A stretch of 64,000 nt of DNA from Lota lota. Taxonomy: Eukaryota > Chordata > Actinopteri > Gadiformes > Lotidae. Shown piece after piece: positions 13,886 through 26,854 of the stretch. Made by a program: the position numbers and the translations under genes. The notes below the pieces were generated by a model. That model searched no databases. It had not been told where the DNA came from and was given only the letters and a program-made list of their open reading frames with translations. The stretch is from NCBI GenBank assembly GCA_026745465.1, contig JACYXH010000575.1, forward strand, positions 1,680,001-1,744,000, given 5' to 3'. The stretch's first letter is position 1. Every line of letters starts with the position of its first letter.

Positions 13886-15927
13886 TCATATCCTCATCTC
13901 ACGGTCAGGGCTTTGTTCTATCGACGGCTCCCTGGTGCTGATCATGGACGCCGAGGGGCCCTGGTTGACCCCAAAGGGGGAGACGGCAGGCGACCGTGCG
14001 GCCAGGGGCGAGAGAGAGGGGGAGAAGCTGGGAGACATGGCCGCCGAGGAGATGGAGCCCTCGTGGCTGATGGGGGACCTGCGTAAGGAGGCCAGGTGGG
14101 GGAACGTCCGTCCGATCACAGGAACCTTGGGGGGCACCGTCATGGCCCCTGGGTGGGCTACGGACGTGATGAGTGGCGGCGGGTCGATCCGAGGCTTGGG
14201 GTCTATTTTGGGCTTTGGCTGGAAGGGCTGGCGCGGATTCTGGCTCTGTTGGGCCGTCTCGTCCTTCAACCTCGCGATCTCCGTGAAGACGTTGGCCAGG
14301 GGCTGGAACTGGGGGCACCAGTTGAGGAGGTAATCCCAGTTGTAGCTTCCGCGCAGCTCCTCGTCGCTGGCCACGATGGCGGTGAGCGAGCCGTCCACCG
14401 AGGGCTTGCCGTCCTCCGGGAAGCCGTAATCCTTGGGCAGGGAGATGTTGAGGCCGCGCCCGGTGCCCAGGTAACCGCCGCCCTCATCCCGGTACACGGG
14501 CAGCTGGCCGGAGAGCAGCGTCCCACTGAGGCTTCCTCCCAGCTTCTTCCCCTTGAACCAGGTGCTGCCCTCCAGGGCCGCCGGCTCGCAGGAAATGTCC
14601 GAGAGCTGGTCGGCGTCCTGCTGGATCCCGGAGTCGGGCCCCCGGGCCGAGATGTGCTCCTGCATGGAGGAGGTGATGGAGGCCACGCGGGGGTACTCGT
14701 TTATCATCCGGATCTCGTCGTCCTCCGCCGCCTCGGCTGAGCCCCTCCCGCTGGAGTGGGAGGGGTCCAGGGAGCCGCCCCGGGTGTAGGACCCTCCGCC
14801 CGCTCCACCCTGGTCCCCGGCGTAACCCGGCAGGGTCTGGTGGTAGATCCTCTCCCCTCCGACGCCGGACTTGGAGTCGTCCATCTTCTGAAGGGCCGTT
14901 CCCGCGGCGACGGCTTGGTTCTCCGTGTTCTGGCCCGTCTTCTTTCTGCGGGACTTCACCAGGAACACCACCACCGCCATGACCACCAGCAGGATGATGA
15001 CCGCCAGCGAGACGGCGATGATGCTGATCATCAGGATGTTGACGTCCGAGGCCAGGCCGAAGTTGGTGTTGGTGACGTCCACGGCGACCTGCGTCTTAGC
15101 GGTGCGAGACGTGTCCAGGGGGCTGTGGGCGGCCACGTCCAGGGACATGATCCTAGCTTCACGCTTCCCCCGACCCGACCCGCCGCTTCCGCCCGAGCCG
15201 TCCATCTTGAGGAAGATCACCCCGGTGGTTTTGTTGACCTCAAAGTACGGCGAGATGGCGGACAGGGAGTACAGCACGATGCCGTCCACCCCGCCGTCCT
15301 CATCGTTGGCCTGCACCTGGCCGATGCTCTGGCCCTTCTTGGCCCCCTCTGGGACCTCGAAGGCCAGATCAGAAGATACAAACAGTGGGTCGTACTCGTC
15401 CTCTCCGGTGACAAACACCTGCACCGTCACAGTGGCAGAGTGGTTGCCTGCGTCCACAGCCGCCGCCACAAAGTTGAAGGAGTTGATCTTCTCAAAGTCA
15501 AAGGATGTTTTAGCCCTGATCTCTCCTGTGTTTTGGTCCACGACGAAGCTGTCTTTACCTGTCCCAGAGCGCTCGACGATGTGATACTTCAGCTGCCCGA
15601 AGGCGCCCGTGTCGTGGTCTATGGCGTGGAGGACCGTCACGGCCGAGTTGGCCGGCAGGTTCTCTCTGATGCTGGCGGTCAGGATCTCCACGGGGAAAAA
15701 GGGACGATTGTCGTTTACGTCTTTCACTTCGACCGTCACGGGAGCGAAGGCAAAGTGCCCCTGTCCGTCGGAAGCCTGGACGACAACGATGTGCGTGGAC
15801 TTGTGTTCGCGGTCCAGTGTTTGTTTCAGCCGCAGTGCGCCGGTCCACTGATCGACGGAAAACAACTCCCTGTCGTCCCCCGAGCTGATGGTGTACTGGA
15901 CCTCGGCGTTGGGGGCTGAATCTTGAT
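13886..15927 (-). CDS. dchs1: dchs1 window exon 25, terminal exon (EC25 to EC27, membrane helix, cytoplasmic tail)
   Basis: 2,042 bp of coding sequence. The acceptor is CTGCCAG/ATCAAG, and a TGA lies at 13,886-13,888 after EMRI. It encodes [20 protein letters not shown], the linker [20 protein letters not shown], a degenerate boundary [19 protein letters not shown], and a Gly/Ser-rich membrane-proximal segment with RGKR at 15,161-15,172. The transmembrane helix ([20 protein letters not shown] and following) lies at about 14,959-15,040, followed by a KSRRKK stop-transfer signal. The tail of about 355 residues carries the DCHS1 signatures [27 protein letters not shown] and [20 protein letters not shown]. 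High third-position GC makes spurious open frames on the opposite strand. Confidence 0.95.
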
Positions 15928-18900
15928 CTGGCAGAGGGAACCAAAACACAGAATGCCATTAGTTAGCGCCCACAAAACCTCCTGAGCAAAGAACGCATCA
16001 GACGATGAGAAAAAGGTCAAATGACAATGAACGATGGGTATGAAGAACACCCCTTTCCCACACCTGTGGCGGTAAACCTGATGATCTCGGTGCCAGCAGC
16101 CGCGCCCTCGCTCAGCGACACGGTGTAATCCGCTCTGCTGAACACCGGAGGGTTGTCGTTCACGTCGCCGACCGGTGATCACCACGGCAACACTGGAGCT
16201 TTTCTGGGGCACGCCGCGGTCAGACACCACCACGGTGAGGTTGTAGAGGGGCGTGGTTTCAAAGTCCAGGCCCTCGGCCAGCAGCAGTGTGCCGACCGTC
16301 TGGAAGCCCCGGCCCTCCAGGAACCGAACGCTGCTCTCGATTTGGAACGCGATCCCTTCGTTGCCGTTGGCGATGGCAAAGTCGAATCCGCGGTTCTCCC
16401 GAGAGAGGTCGCTGTCAAACGCCTCCAGAGTCAGGATGGTCGCCCCGGCGATGGTGTCCTCGGCCACCGTAGCCCTACGCACAGAGGGTGGAGCATTCAA
16501 CGCCATTCAACAACCCGTGCCGAGAGAGCCACTGCCCAGGCATGCATGGCACCATGTTTTCCAACGCTACGACGGCTGCCTAAACTAACCTGTAGTCGGA
16601 CTGGTGGAACACAGGGGCGTTGTCGTTGACGTCCGCGATCTGAACCTGGACCGTGGTGAGGGAAGAGAGCGCCGGGGAGCCGGCGTCGCGCGCCTCAATG
16701 ACGATGTTCACCGAGGGTCGCTCGGGGTCGAATTCAGCCCGCCGGCCGATGAACAGGGTTCCTAGAGAGGCGAGGAGAGGAGAGGAGATGAGATGAGAGG
16801 CACTGTGATGGCGCGTGCAGCGCGCCGAGTGACATCCGCACAGCACACGGAGCGACTCCTGGAGCGCATTCACGCGGCGCGCGTTGTGCGAATGGGCCGC
16901 AGGTCGCGCGCGTTTTAAAATAGGGCGGCCGGTGCGAACGCGGCAGGCGTGGCTTCCTCGTGCGTGTCTGCTAGCCGTTGTACCGTTGTTGGGGTCGATG
17001 TGGAAACCCTCCTGGGTGGATGACGTCAGTCTGTACGTGACCTTTCCGTTCTCTCTGGAGTCCCGGTCGGTGGCTGTTACCGTGACAACAGGACTTCCTG
17101 GTGGTGTGTGTTCGGGAAGGGTAACCTGTGGAAGTAGAGGGAAACAAAACACCAGACTTACTTGAGGCATCCCAGCAAAGGAAAATAGACAAACAACAAT
17201 GGACCCTGTTGTTAATAAAAACGTCCAGAGAGTAAGGGAGGAGAAATGTAAAATGTTATATTGTTTTCCTGCTTTTCATGACATTCCTTGCCATGGTAGT
17301 AAATGCTCCTTGTTCGTCCTGCGTCTTTCCCGACTCAGGACTAGATAGTTAACTTTTATCACCCGTGTGTGTGTTTCTTTTTTTCTTTACTTATTTTTTT
17401 GTGCATGCGTGTGAGTGAGTGCAAATGTGTTATATATAATGTGTTTATGTAGGTGAAGAAAGTCTGCTGGAGTGAATATCTATGATAAACTGTGTATGGA
17501 TTTATTAATACTTCTAATAAATAGAATTCTCAAGGCATGTTAAGAACATCCCACATGTTACATGGAAAGTTAATCCCTTTTAGTGGGAATTGTAACACAG
17601 TGCAGGAGGTTCACTAATTACCACAAGGCATCTCAATTCTGGCACAAACATTGGTTTTTGATGAATACCAGACAGTATTATTCATAAATATATCTATATA
17701 TAGCCTGAACAAATGATCAAGAGTTAGGGGGAGATTATGGGGAATGCTCAGCTATTGAAGTGTCACTAATTTTGCTACCATATGAATTATACATAATACT
17801 TACCATTCATGGCTGTGGTATAATATAGCGGCAACATAACAGCAAATCAAGTATAGACAATGCAATAAAATGTATAATAAAAGAAAATATGTTTCTCAAC
17901 AATCAAACATGTCCGTAAACGTGAGGGCCTTGTGGCCCAACAAGCGTGGACCGGGTCCCGCAGGCGCCCGGGTACCTGGTAGAGGTCCTGGGTGAAGACG
18001 GGGGCGTTGTCGTTGACGTCCTCCACCAGGACGGTGACGTTGGCCTCCGTGTGGTGCTTGCTGTCCGTGGCCCGCACCGTGACGGTGTACCACGTCTTCT
18101 CCTCAAAGTCCAGGGGCCCCGTCAGCGACACCCCGCCGCCGTAGCGGTGGATGCTGAACCTCCCGGACGCCGACGGCTCCAGCTGCAGGGAGTAGGAGAG
18201 CTCCGGGCTGGAGTCCACGTCGTTCCCCGTCACCAGGGTGACCTCGGTGCCGATCAGGGTGTCTGTGGGGGGGGGGGGGGACGATGTTTCGTTAGGGGGG
18301 ACGCGGTCGTAGGAATTCATTCACCTCACCCCCCCGTGCACATTTTGCACACCTGATTTCGGCGGCCCTAATCGCCTCATTAACAGGCGCAATCAGGTGT
18401 GCATGGCTCTACATGTCACTGTACTTAATCTGCTCGTGTAAATCTAAATTGTGTGTATATATTTATACATATATTTACACTTATTTTGTTTGTTCTGTTT
18501 AACCTGCAATAGAGAACGTGACGTGCACCTACATCACCAAGACAAATTCCTTGTATGTTTAAAAAACGTACCTGGCAATAAAGCTTTTCTGATTCTGATT
18601 CTGATTCTGATGCGCTGTGCGGGCGGGAAAACGTCTAGAAACGCGAGAGTAAGTGTACTTTCAACAGGGCGATTAGCTACGTTTTGACAAGTGGTTACTC
18701 TGCATGCAATGTTCACCAAAAAGGGGGGGTGGGGAATACATCAGCAGAAAGCAAAAGTTCCTTCCTAGTGATTTGACAACATATCAGCAGGACCCAGAGG
18801 TAGAATAAATGAGGGAAATGGCTGGCTCAATCACATCGTACGGATCTGTCGGGCATCGGAGACCTGGACCGGTAAAGTTCTGTGTACACTCACTCTCTGG

Positions 18901-21900
18901 AACGCGGATCTCCAAGGGCAACGGAATGGTGGGACTGTTATCGTTCTGGTCCACAATGATCACCGTCAGGGTGGCCGACCCGGCCAATCGGGGACTGCCT
19001 CTGTCGGTCGCCGTGATAACCAGCCTGAAGAAAGCGAAATGTTTTATGTTTTGACGTAAGAAGAGCTTCTCAAAAAGGAGAGTAGAGATAATTGTATAAT
19101 GTGCCATCTCTCTGCAACTAGCTGTATATTGTGATTCATCCGTGAGGTCTTTTTGGATTTATGGAGTGATTTATAGCCTCTATCAAGTGCACGCTGATAC
19201 AATGCTGAAAGAACAACACACAGAACAGTATGAAAGATTTATAGTGTTTCAAATCAAAGGCTTGGCTAACTGAACCGTCTGTCATCTACTTATCAATGAT
19301 GCGTTTCTTTTCACGCACACACACACGCACACAATCAAACTCCTAGCAAAACAAAAAATTGCTGAGGGAAACATATTCCTGCCTCAAGTCTCTTCTGTCT
19401 GTCTACTACATGTTCACTGGCACGTACACAAAATGGCTGCCTCCCTGATGCCATCACCAAACCCTGAAAACCCATAGGAGAACAGAATATAAGACAACAC
19501 TCGGCCTTGGAAATATTGAACCGAGAGCGGATCCGTTCTCACTTGGTCTGGGTCCAGATCTCGCGGTCCATGATGGCCGCTGTGGATATGCTCCCGCTCA
19601 CTGGGTCGATCTTGAACAGGCCGCTCATGCTTGACGATCGGATGGAGTAGGTCACCTGACCGTTCTGACCCTGGTCCATGTCCTCAGCCATCACCTGTAG
19701 GGGGGAGGGGGGGGGGGGGGGGGGGGGGGCAATATAAATGGAGGGGAGGGGAGAGCAAGGGAAAGGGTGAGGAGATTAGGTATGTAGAGGGATTGTACAA
19801 AAAAAGCATAGGAGACAAAACAGGAGGAGGGCAAGAGAGAGAGGAGAGAGGAGACGAGACGAGAAAAATGCAGGGGAGGGGAGGCAAAAAATGAATGGAG
19901 TATGGGATAGGGTGAGGAGATAAGGTATGGTGAGGGAGGGAAAGCGGGGGAGGCGAGTGGTTTTTGGTTCTCGAGCTATCCCTGTAAGGAAAAATGTAAT
20001 CTGCATGTACGCCGTCTCCATGAGAGTGAGTACAGCTCAGCTCAGTATAAGTCTGTATGTAGTCTCATAAGACTTTAAATCCATATCTAAAGTCTGATGG
20101 CAGACAATCTCAAATCTGGATGAAGGGGCGTTTCACGTTTTTCACTTCATGTTTGCTTCGACCAATCATGTTGGTCGGGGGCGGGGATCTGTAAGCGAAC
20201 ACAAACTCGGCCAGAGGTATTAAACTGTAATAATGTGTCTAAAGGTTTCAAATGAACAGTGTACACTGTGGGAATGCAATTATTAAATCCCCTTCTGAAA
20301 GCTTCATCAACTCGCGCAAATGAGCTGCCGTCAGTGGAATATCTCCATTACAAACATGTTGGTGGGGGTGTACAAGCAGAATGAGCACCTGTAGGTACTC
20401 TTTGGGGGGGGGGGGGGGGGGGGGGGGGTACAAGCAGAATGAGCACCTGTAGGTACTCTTTGGGGGGGGGGGGTGTACAAGCAGAATGAGCACCTGTAGG
20501 TACTCTTTGGAGGGGGGGGGGGGGGGGGGGGGTACAAGCAGAATGAGCACCTGTAGGTACTCTTTGGAGGGGGGGGGGGGTACAAGCAGAATGAGCACCT
20601 GTAGGTACTCTTTGGGGGGGGGGGGGTACAAGCAGAATGAGTACCTATATGTACTGTTTGGGGGGGGGGGGTACAAGCAGAATGAGCACCTGTAGGTACT
20701 CTTTGGGGGGGGGGGGGGGTACAAGCAGAATGAGCACCTGTAGGTACTCTTTGGGGGGGGGGGGGGGGTACAAGCAGAATGAGCACCTGTAGGTACTCTT
20801 TGGGGGGGGGGGGGGGTACAAGCAGAATGAGCACCTGTAGGTACTCTTTGGGGGGGGGGGGTGTACAAGCAGAATGAGCACCTGTAGGTACTCTTTGGGG
20901 GGGGGGGGTACAAGCAGAATGAGCACCTGTAGGTACTCTTTGGGGGGGGGGGGTGTACAAGCAGAATGAGAACCTGTAGGTATTCTTTGGGGGGGGGGGG
21001 GTACAAGCAGAATGAGCACCTGTAGGTACTCTTTGGAGGGGGGGGGGTGTACAAGCAGAATGAGCACCTGTAGGTACTCTTTGGGGGGGGGGGGGTACAA
21101 GCAGAATGAGCACCTGTACGTACTCTTTGGGGGGGGGGGGGGGTGTACAAGCAGAATGAGCACCTGTATGATGGGCGTCTCGTATCCCTGGGCCTCCCTC
21201 ATGTAGGCCACGTAGTTCTGCAGCTGGAAGCGGGGCAGGTTGTCGTTGGTGTCCTGCAGGATCAGGTTGACGGCCATGAAGGTGGTGGAGGAGACGGTCT
21301 CCGCCTTCACCACCAGACGGAGCCGCGGGCTGTCTTCAAAGTCCAGCCACTGGGGGCTCTGCACCAGGATCTCGCCTGAGGACACCATCACATCGCATTC
21401 ACATTGGGCCGTTCAATCAATCAGCCTATCGATCGACCAACTCGTCAGAGAGGGATCTATTATGCTGACTCGAACGGATAACTTTCATACAAACGTTGAC
21501 AAGGTTTACTTATAGCATGGGTCTAGATAGCCACCAAAACCCACCTCTTCAGACTTGCCTTCCTTAGCTAAACCCCCCCCCCCCATGTTTTTAATTATAA
21601 TAATATCTTTCTGTCTTTTCACAACCTTTGTCCCATTGGACACACGCTGGAGGGCAGCGTGAGTGAAGGTCAGCCAGGCGGGGGGGGGGGGGGGGGGGGG
21701 GGGGGGGGTCATCTCTCCAGTAGCAAGGTTAGAACCAGCAAGCCTCTATCTCCTAGCTAGCTAGCTAATGTTCCTCCAGTGTTTTCAGCGTGCTGACCTG
21801 TGGAGGAGCTGATGCTGAAGATGTGTCTCCGGTTGCCGCTGAAGAGGCTGTAGCTGATCCCTTGACGGGAGCCGTCGGGGAACTGGGCCTCGGCCCGGGT

Positions 21901-21931
21901 CACCGCTGTGCCTGCACATCGGAGGACACCG

Positions 21932-21990
<59 letters not shown>

Positions 21991-24900
21991 GATATGCTCG
22001 TTAAAACATCAGGTATGAATGGATGCTGATGTGAATCTCCCTCCCCTTCTCGGTTATTGTCCCTGTTGGTTTTTTTGTCCTTTATGGTATTATAATTTTT
22101 TTATTATTTTAGTTTCTTTTCACTTTGTTGTTTTTATTTGGGTGTGATCTGTGTCATAGATTATTGTGATCAAATGAAAATAAAAATGTATTATATATTC
22201 TTTGGGACGCGAGTCTGACCAAACGATCCAAACAGCGCAGTACAGACATCGGTTTGGACGTCGCACCTTGCACGGCGTTCTCCAGCAGGCTGACGTCCCG
22301 GGCGTTCCTGGAGAAGCGGATGCCGTTGTACTCCAGCTCCCTGACGTAGATCACCACCACGCCCTGGGTGGACTGCGCCGGGTTGCCCTGGTCCATGGCC
22401 TCCACGATGAGGGTGGTCTGCGCCTGGCCCGGCCCGCCCAGGGGCTCCGTGGCCTGGATCTCTCCGGTCAGAGAGTTGATGCTGAAGCCCCGCGCCGGCA
22501 TGGCGAAGCGGTAGAACACGGAGCCATTGGCCCCGAAGTCCCGGTCCTCGGCCCTCATGGTGGCCAGCACGCGCTGGGCCTGGGCGGAGGACACCTCCAC
22601 CACCAGGGGGTCCTGCAGGAAGAAGGGGGCGTTGTCGTTGACGTCCAGGACGGTGACGGTCACCTGGTCAGCGAGGAGGAGGAGAGCAGGGGATGAGATG
22701 AATCAAGAAGTACTTGTTTAACCCCACTGTTGTGCAGCGAATGGGGTCAGAAACATCAACCTGCAGAATTAAACGTTTGCAAGCGATCTTTTCTTGGCAT
22801 GCAAACGTATGACAAAGTTTTGATTCCATAATTTTCCCCAGCCATCAGTTATTAACAGTTAACTAAATCAGAGGCTGAACATCTAAGTCCAAATTCGGAA
22901 AAATTGAAATTTATATTCTTGGGAATTTAATAGCAGCACTCACATAACTATTTTATAAGGGACGGCATTTTAAACTTTTCAGACTTTGTGTCTGCAGCTA
23001 GGGGTCTAGCCGCGGGTCGTGGGCGTACCTGAGCTAGGGGTCTAGCCGCGGGCGTGTGTGTAGCTGAGCTAGGGGACTAGCCGCGGGCGTGTGTGTAGCT
23101 GAGCTAGGGGACTAGCCGCGGGCGTGTGTGTAGCTGAGCTAGGGGTCTAGCCGCGGGCGTGTGTGTAGCTGAGCTAGGGGTCTAGCCGCGGGCCGCGGGC
23201 ATACCTGAGCTAGGGGTCTAGCCGTGGGCGTGTGTGTAGCTGAGCTAGGGGTCTAGCCGCGGGCCGCGGACGTACCTGAGCCGAGCTGTTCCTGGGGAAG
23301 GCGGGCGAGAGGTCGACGGCGATCACCAGGAAGGTGTACGACGGGCGCTTCTCCCGGTCCAGCGGGTCGGAGGTGGTGATGAGGCCCGAGTGCTCGTCCA
23401 CGGCGAAGGCGCCGTGCACGTCGGGGCTCAGGAAGTACAGAACCCTGCCGTTCAGGGCGTCGTCAGCATCCGTTGCAGTCACCTGGGAAACGCAAAATGA
23501 GGATAGAGACTTTTGAGGATGGATTTTATGGACAAGGATATCCTGCAAGCCAAACGCAAGGATTACTTTACTTGACCAAGTAAAGTGAACACCATGATTT
23601 CAGTTAATAGCTGAAGAAGGGAAGTCTAGCAGTTAGGTGGTTAGATAAAATGCTCGATATAAGTGGCTTCAGATAAAAGCATTTGCTTAATGACTCAATA
23701 GCGAATAATAGTGAAAAGTGAACACTTGGTACTATTCAACTGAGGGATTTTCAAGCAATTGTTTAATTCCGGTGTATCAAATGTGAAAAAAACTGTTGCG
23801 TTCAATGGGTTGGCTGTTTTGGTTGCTTGAAGACTTTTTCAAAAGTCATAATCAACGGGGAATCAGTACGGCCAGCGTATCCGCTTCTTTTAGTCACACG
23901 TCTCTTCATGCTACATCCGTGTTGACGTTGGCTGCGCCCGTCCTACCTGCAGGACCTGGGACCCCAGGGGGACGTCCTCCGACATGTCCACAGAGTAGCT
24001 GCTGCTGCCGAACACGGGGCTGTTGTCGTTGATGTCCATCACGTTCACCTCCACCGTCACCGTGGTGCTGAGGGCGGGGCTGCCGGTGTCCACGGCGACC
24101 ACCTCCAGGGAGTACCTCTCCGTGGCTTCCCGGTCCAGCGGCTGCGAGGTGGACAGGGCTCCAGACCCGGCGTGGATCTTGAACATGCCTTCAGGGTCCC
24201 CGGCTAGGAGGAGGAAGAGAGGGGGGGGGGGGGCGGGGGGGGGGGGGGGGGGGGGCGGGGGGGGGGGAGAGACAGAGAGAGAGAGAGATAGAAAGCTAGG
24301 TTAATATCCCCATAACTATGAATAAATGGTCAAACGCATAGCTCGATACACTTTGTTCCTAATATTTGGACGAAGATGTTTGGTGATGATCTATTGGTTC
24401 TTGATCTCTGTCTGACTCACTCGGTCACCCACGCACTCTATCTTTCTCTCTCTCACTCTCTATCTCACTCACTCACTCACACACACAGATGCACACACAC
24501 ACGCACACGCACAAGCACATGCACACGCACACAGACACACAAACACATGCCGTGTCTCGTACCCCTGATCCGGTACAGCAGGGTCCCGCTGGGGCCTGAA
24601 TCTGGGTCCGTGGCCTTGAGGAAGCAGAGCTCTACGGGCCCCTGGTTCTCCGGCACCTCCAGGCTGTACCAGGGCTTCCCGAAGACGGGCGCGTTGTCAT
24701 TCTCATCCGTCACCTCCACCCGCACCACCGCCTTGGCAAAATGAGCGGGAAGTCCCCCATCCCTGGCGTACACTGGCAGGACACGGCAATTAACTCAATT
24801 AACTCAATTAACTAAATTAAATCAATTTACTTGTGTGTAAAATGCTTCTGAATGTCGCATTTCAATTCTTGCAATACTTTGTACAAATATGGCTGACGAA

Positions 24901-26638
24901 AAAAAAGGAAAAACACACATCATGTCATGATTCAAAGTTTTGTTCATATATTTTGTCATCCACATATCTTTTTTTAATTTTCTTCAGTACCATTTGCGTT
25001 TTACTGTATGTTTCACAGATCTTTAGCATATGGGTTTGAGTATGAATTAAGCTATTCTACTGTAGAAATAAGGAAGGTAAAGTAAAATCCATAAGGTTAA
25101 ATAAATGTATTCCAAAGAACAACTTGGGTGAGTTCATTGTTATTCTCTGTTATGGAATTGTTCCTACCACTTCCAAGTGTCTCTGTGGACCCAATTCCCC
25201 ACAAAATGCATGGATACATTACAGGAATGTTAATGTTTACGTTTTCTTCATTGAAATGCATGAATACCTGTTAGCGTGTAGCGGTCCTGTACTTCTCTAT
25301 CCAGCTCCCTGGTGGTGGTGATGACGCCCGTGACCGGGTTTATCACAAAGCCTTCCTCAGTCACGCCCCCGTAGGTCACATGACCGTTAGACCCTGGGTG
25401 GGGACACAAAGGAGATGGGCGATGAAGAAAATGAAAGTTGTCAGATTCTGCGTAAAAAGTTTAATGAAATCATCTCTGGTAAAAACAATGGGAATTGAAA
25501 CGCATGTTTTTGATTGGTCCAAATCGGTGCAGGATGATGTCACCTGGCACTAATTCCAGCCAATCAGTACCATAACAATTTGTGTTTGATGCTAGTGTTT
25601 AGTTGCTCTTCCAAAAAAGGACTATCTTCCCCTTTTTCATTTTCCAATTTATTTGCAAAGATGGCTCCATTGTGAGGTCTTGGTAAGGAGCTGAAGAAGC
25701 GTAAATGAGATAAAACGCACCAGATGTAGGAAAGGAGTAATAACAAAAACATGCACAAAAAAAGAAACAGATCTTGTTCTACTTTGCCAGTATAACCACA
25801 CGATTTCATCAGGGGTTGAGGTTTGTTTTAAAGTGATAGAAACCCTAGCTCAACCGTTGAGCTAGTGTCTGTTAGACCTTGTTTGTCAAGTGTCTGAGTT
25901 TTCAATTCGTTTGAGTTGGGGCAGGTTTTGTGTAAGCCACAGCTGTGTACTGTACATAGTTCCAACATTAAATCATTTGATCAACTCATTATAAGTGGAT
26001 TCTCAGCAGGATGACCACAGTTGGAAATACCTCCACATCAAGGTAATTGATTCTTAGTGGCCAACAAATGCAAAATCTCAAAGCTGCTTGTCTGCACCGG
26101 TCCCAAACTCCATCTGTGATGTTCTCTATAATCCTGTTTTGGTCCCGGATAATGAGTGGAAAATCTTAACGAGGTGTTATGGTTTAGTTGTGCATAAAAT
26201 ATAACGCCAAAATAAACTAGCATGAAATAAATGATTGCGGTTCTGGCGAGTGGCACGCCGGCTCTCACAGTTGTTAGCGTAGCGCGACATTCTCTAGTTT
26301 CGTTTGGCTCGCGCTTCAACGTACCTTGGTCGCGGTCGGAGGCGCTGACCGTCAGCACCGTGGTTCCCGGTCCGCGGTTCTCCATCACCTGACCCTCGAA
26401 CTCCGCCCACTGGAACGCCGGCGCCTCGTCGTTGACGTCGATCACCTGCACGCACAGCACCTGGTTGGTGGACAGCTGGGGCGTCCCATGATCCTCGGCG
26501 ACCACCGTCAGGTTGAACACTTCCTGCTCCTCCCGGTCCAGGGCCTTGAGGATGGAGAGCGAGCCTGGGGGAGAGGGAACGAGGGAGGTAAGAGGAAGAG
26601 GTGAGTGGAGAAAGGATGACTTTCTCTTACTCTGCCTT

Positions 26639-26684
<46 letters not shown>

Positions 26685-26712
26685 TGGCTCTGTTAGGATC
26701 CTCTTTAGGTAG

Positions 26713-26748
<36 letters not shown>

Positions 26749-26823
26749 ATGAGCGTGTGTGCGTATGTGTGTGTGTGTCTGTGCACGGCAAGTGTGTGTG
26801 GGAGTGTGTGTGCATATGTGTGT

Positions 26824-26854
<31 letters not shown>

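Noticed and set aside
14756-15919. 387-codon open frame on the plus strand opposite exon 25, and similar frames opposite exons 4, 16 and 24
   Set aside because: These are antisense shadows of GC-rich dchs1 coding sequence. They have no domains, while the minus strand has perfect cadherin and DCHS1 motifs.
18875-18893. Alternative exon 20 donor at GTGTAC, four bases beyond GTGAGT
   Set aside because: It would break frame with exon 21; the GAGA/GTGAGT donor gives the continuous repeat start.
20371-21163. CRISPR-like array (repeats of constant core with variable spacers)
   Set aside because: The variable part is only G-run length, the core copies a splice donor, and the DNA is a vertebrate intron.
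20248-21391. Three overlapping minus-strand frames of 248-300 codons with Pro-rich repeats
   Set aside because: They are translations of the exon 18 donor array, whose unit has no stop in any frame. Not separate genes, though read-through from exon 18 is possible.
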